Shown piece after piece: positions 5,481 through 5,656 of a stretch of DNA of 5,656 nucleotides. Location of the stretch: contig MNVP01000089.1 of NCBI GenBank assembly GCA_001871815.1, forward strand, positions 1 through 5,656, in the 5' to 3' direction. This DNA is from Candidatus Omnitrophica bacterium CG1_02_40_15 (GTDB lineage Bacteria > Omnitrophota > Gorgyraeia > Gorgyraeales > Gorgyraeaceae). A program made the translations under genes and the position numbers. The notes under the pieces were generated by a model. That model was given only the letters and a program-made list of their open reading frames with translations, ran no database searches and was not told where the DNA came from. The stretch's first letter is position 1, and each line of letters begins with the position of its first letter.

Positions 5481-5656
5481 ATGCAGTATTATATAGGTGT
5501 GGATAACCACAAAAAGTTCAGCTATATGTCAGTAATGGACGCAAAGGGCATTGTGGTGAAAGAGGGCAGAGTGGTAAATACGAAAGAAGCGGTAAATAAG
5601 TTTTTAGGCACAGAATATACTCAAAATACCTCTGCGGTATTAGAGTCAGGAAGGAA
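5481..5656 (+). CDS. IS110-family transposase, N-terminal part (runs off window)
   Basis: Fifty-eight residues are visible, open to the window end. The N-terminus MQYYIGVDNHKKFSYMSVMD is the RuvC-like beta-hairpin of IS110-family DEDD recombinases. D8 (GVDNHKK) is the first catalytic acid and E55 (AVLESG) is the second, at the spacing expected in the family. The remaining acids and the C-terminal serine domain lie beyond the window. IS110 recombinases work with a structured bridge RNA made from a non-coding end of the element. The start is fixed by the GGGGG tract 6 nt upstream and by an in-frame stop (TAA, 5454-5456) before it. Expression is probably controlled by the hairpin at 5433-5480. 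Confidence 0.88.
   Translation, partial: MQYYIGVDNHKKFSYMSVMDAKGIVVKEGRVVNTKEAVNKFLGTEYTQNTSAVLESGR

Larger units (their letters stand above)
5386..5656 (+). mobile_element. IS110-family element, left part (left end uncertain)
   Basis: The start of an IS110-type transposase and its leader mark a second mobile element directly behind the IS91-type genes. The boundary is not visible: IS110-family ends lack long terminal inverted repeats. The left coordinate given is only the predicted transcript start. If the element belongs to the IS1111 branch, the left end could be short and close to 5430; if to the IS110 branch, the non-coding left end is often longer than the 125 bp available here. Confidence 0.5.

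Overview
The window looks like a piece of a chromosome from an uncultured, moderately AT-rich bacterium with type IV pili. The gene style (receiver-only regulators next to pilB and pilC, and short palindromes of the type TCGRCAAGCTC between genes) recalls Candidatus Omnitrophota and similar environmental Gram-negative lineages. That placement rests on recollection of genome style, not on a marker gene, and is low confidence. All supported genes are on the + strand.

Region 1 (1-3680) is ancestral chromosome. It holds the 3' end of one CheY-like receiver gene (1-165), a complete stand-alone CheY-like receiver (294-668), a PilB/GspE-type assembly ATPase (776-2455) and a PilC/GspF-type inner-membrane platform protein (2463-3680, TTG start). 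pilB and pilC are 7 bp apart and surely co-expressed. The two receivers plausibly relay phosphorylation signals to the pilus or secretion machine, but this is inferred from position only. No pilT, pilin, pilM-Q or sensor kinase is in view.

The spacers of this region hold palindromic repeats. A 130-bp nested palindrome (144-273) appears to have inserted at the end of the first receiver gene and supplies its last codons and stop. A second cluster (676-767) fills the space up to the pilB start. A third palindrome (3688-3723) follows pilC, and a strong intrinsic terminator (3745-3769) closes the operon.

Region 2 (about 3770-5656) is mobile DNA. A complete IS91-family HUH/Y2 transposase (3852-5129) overlaps a small zinc-ribbon gene (5062-5355) by 68 bp in another frame. 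Immediately after comes the start of an IS110-family DEDD transposase (5481 to beyond the window).

The most interesting stretch is the 126-bp leader in front of the IS110 gene. It has a perfect TTGACA-N16-TATAAT promoter overlapping the previous stop codon. Next comes a three-codon minigene (ATG ATA ATA TAG) behind a strong Shine-Dalgarno sequence. The stop codon of that minigene sits at the foot of a hairpin that buries the transposase ribosome-binding site. Together they look like a translational switch for the transposase. The left end of the IS110 element, and any bridge RNA, cannot be fixed from this window alone.
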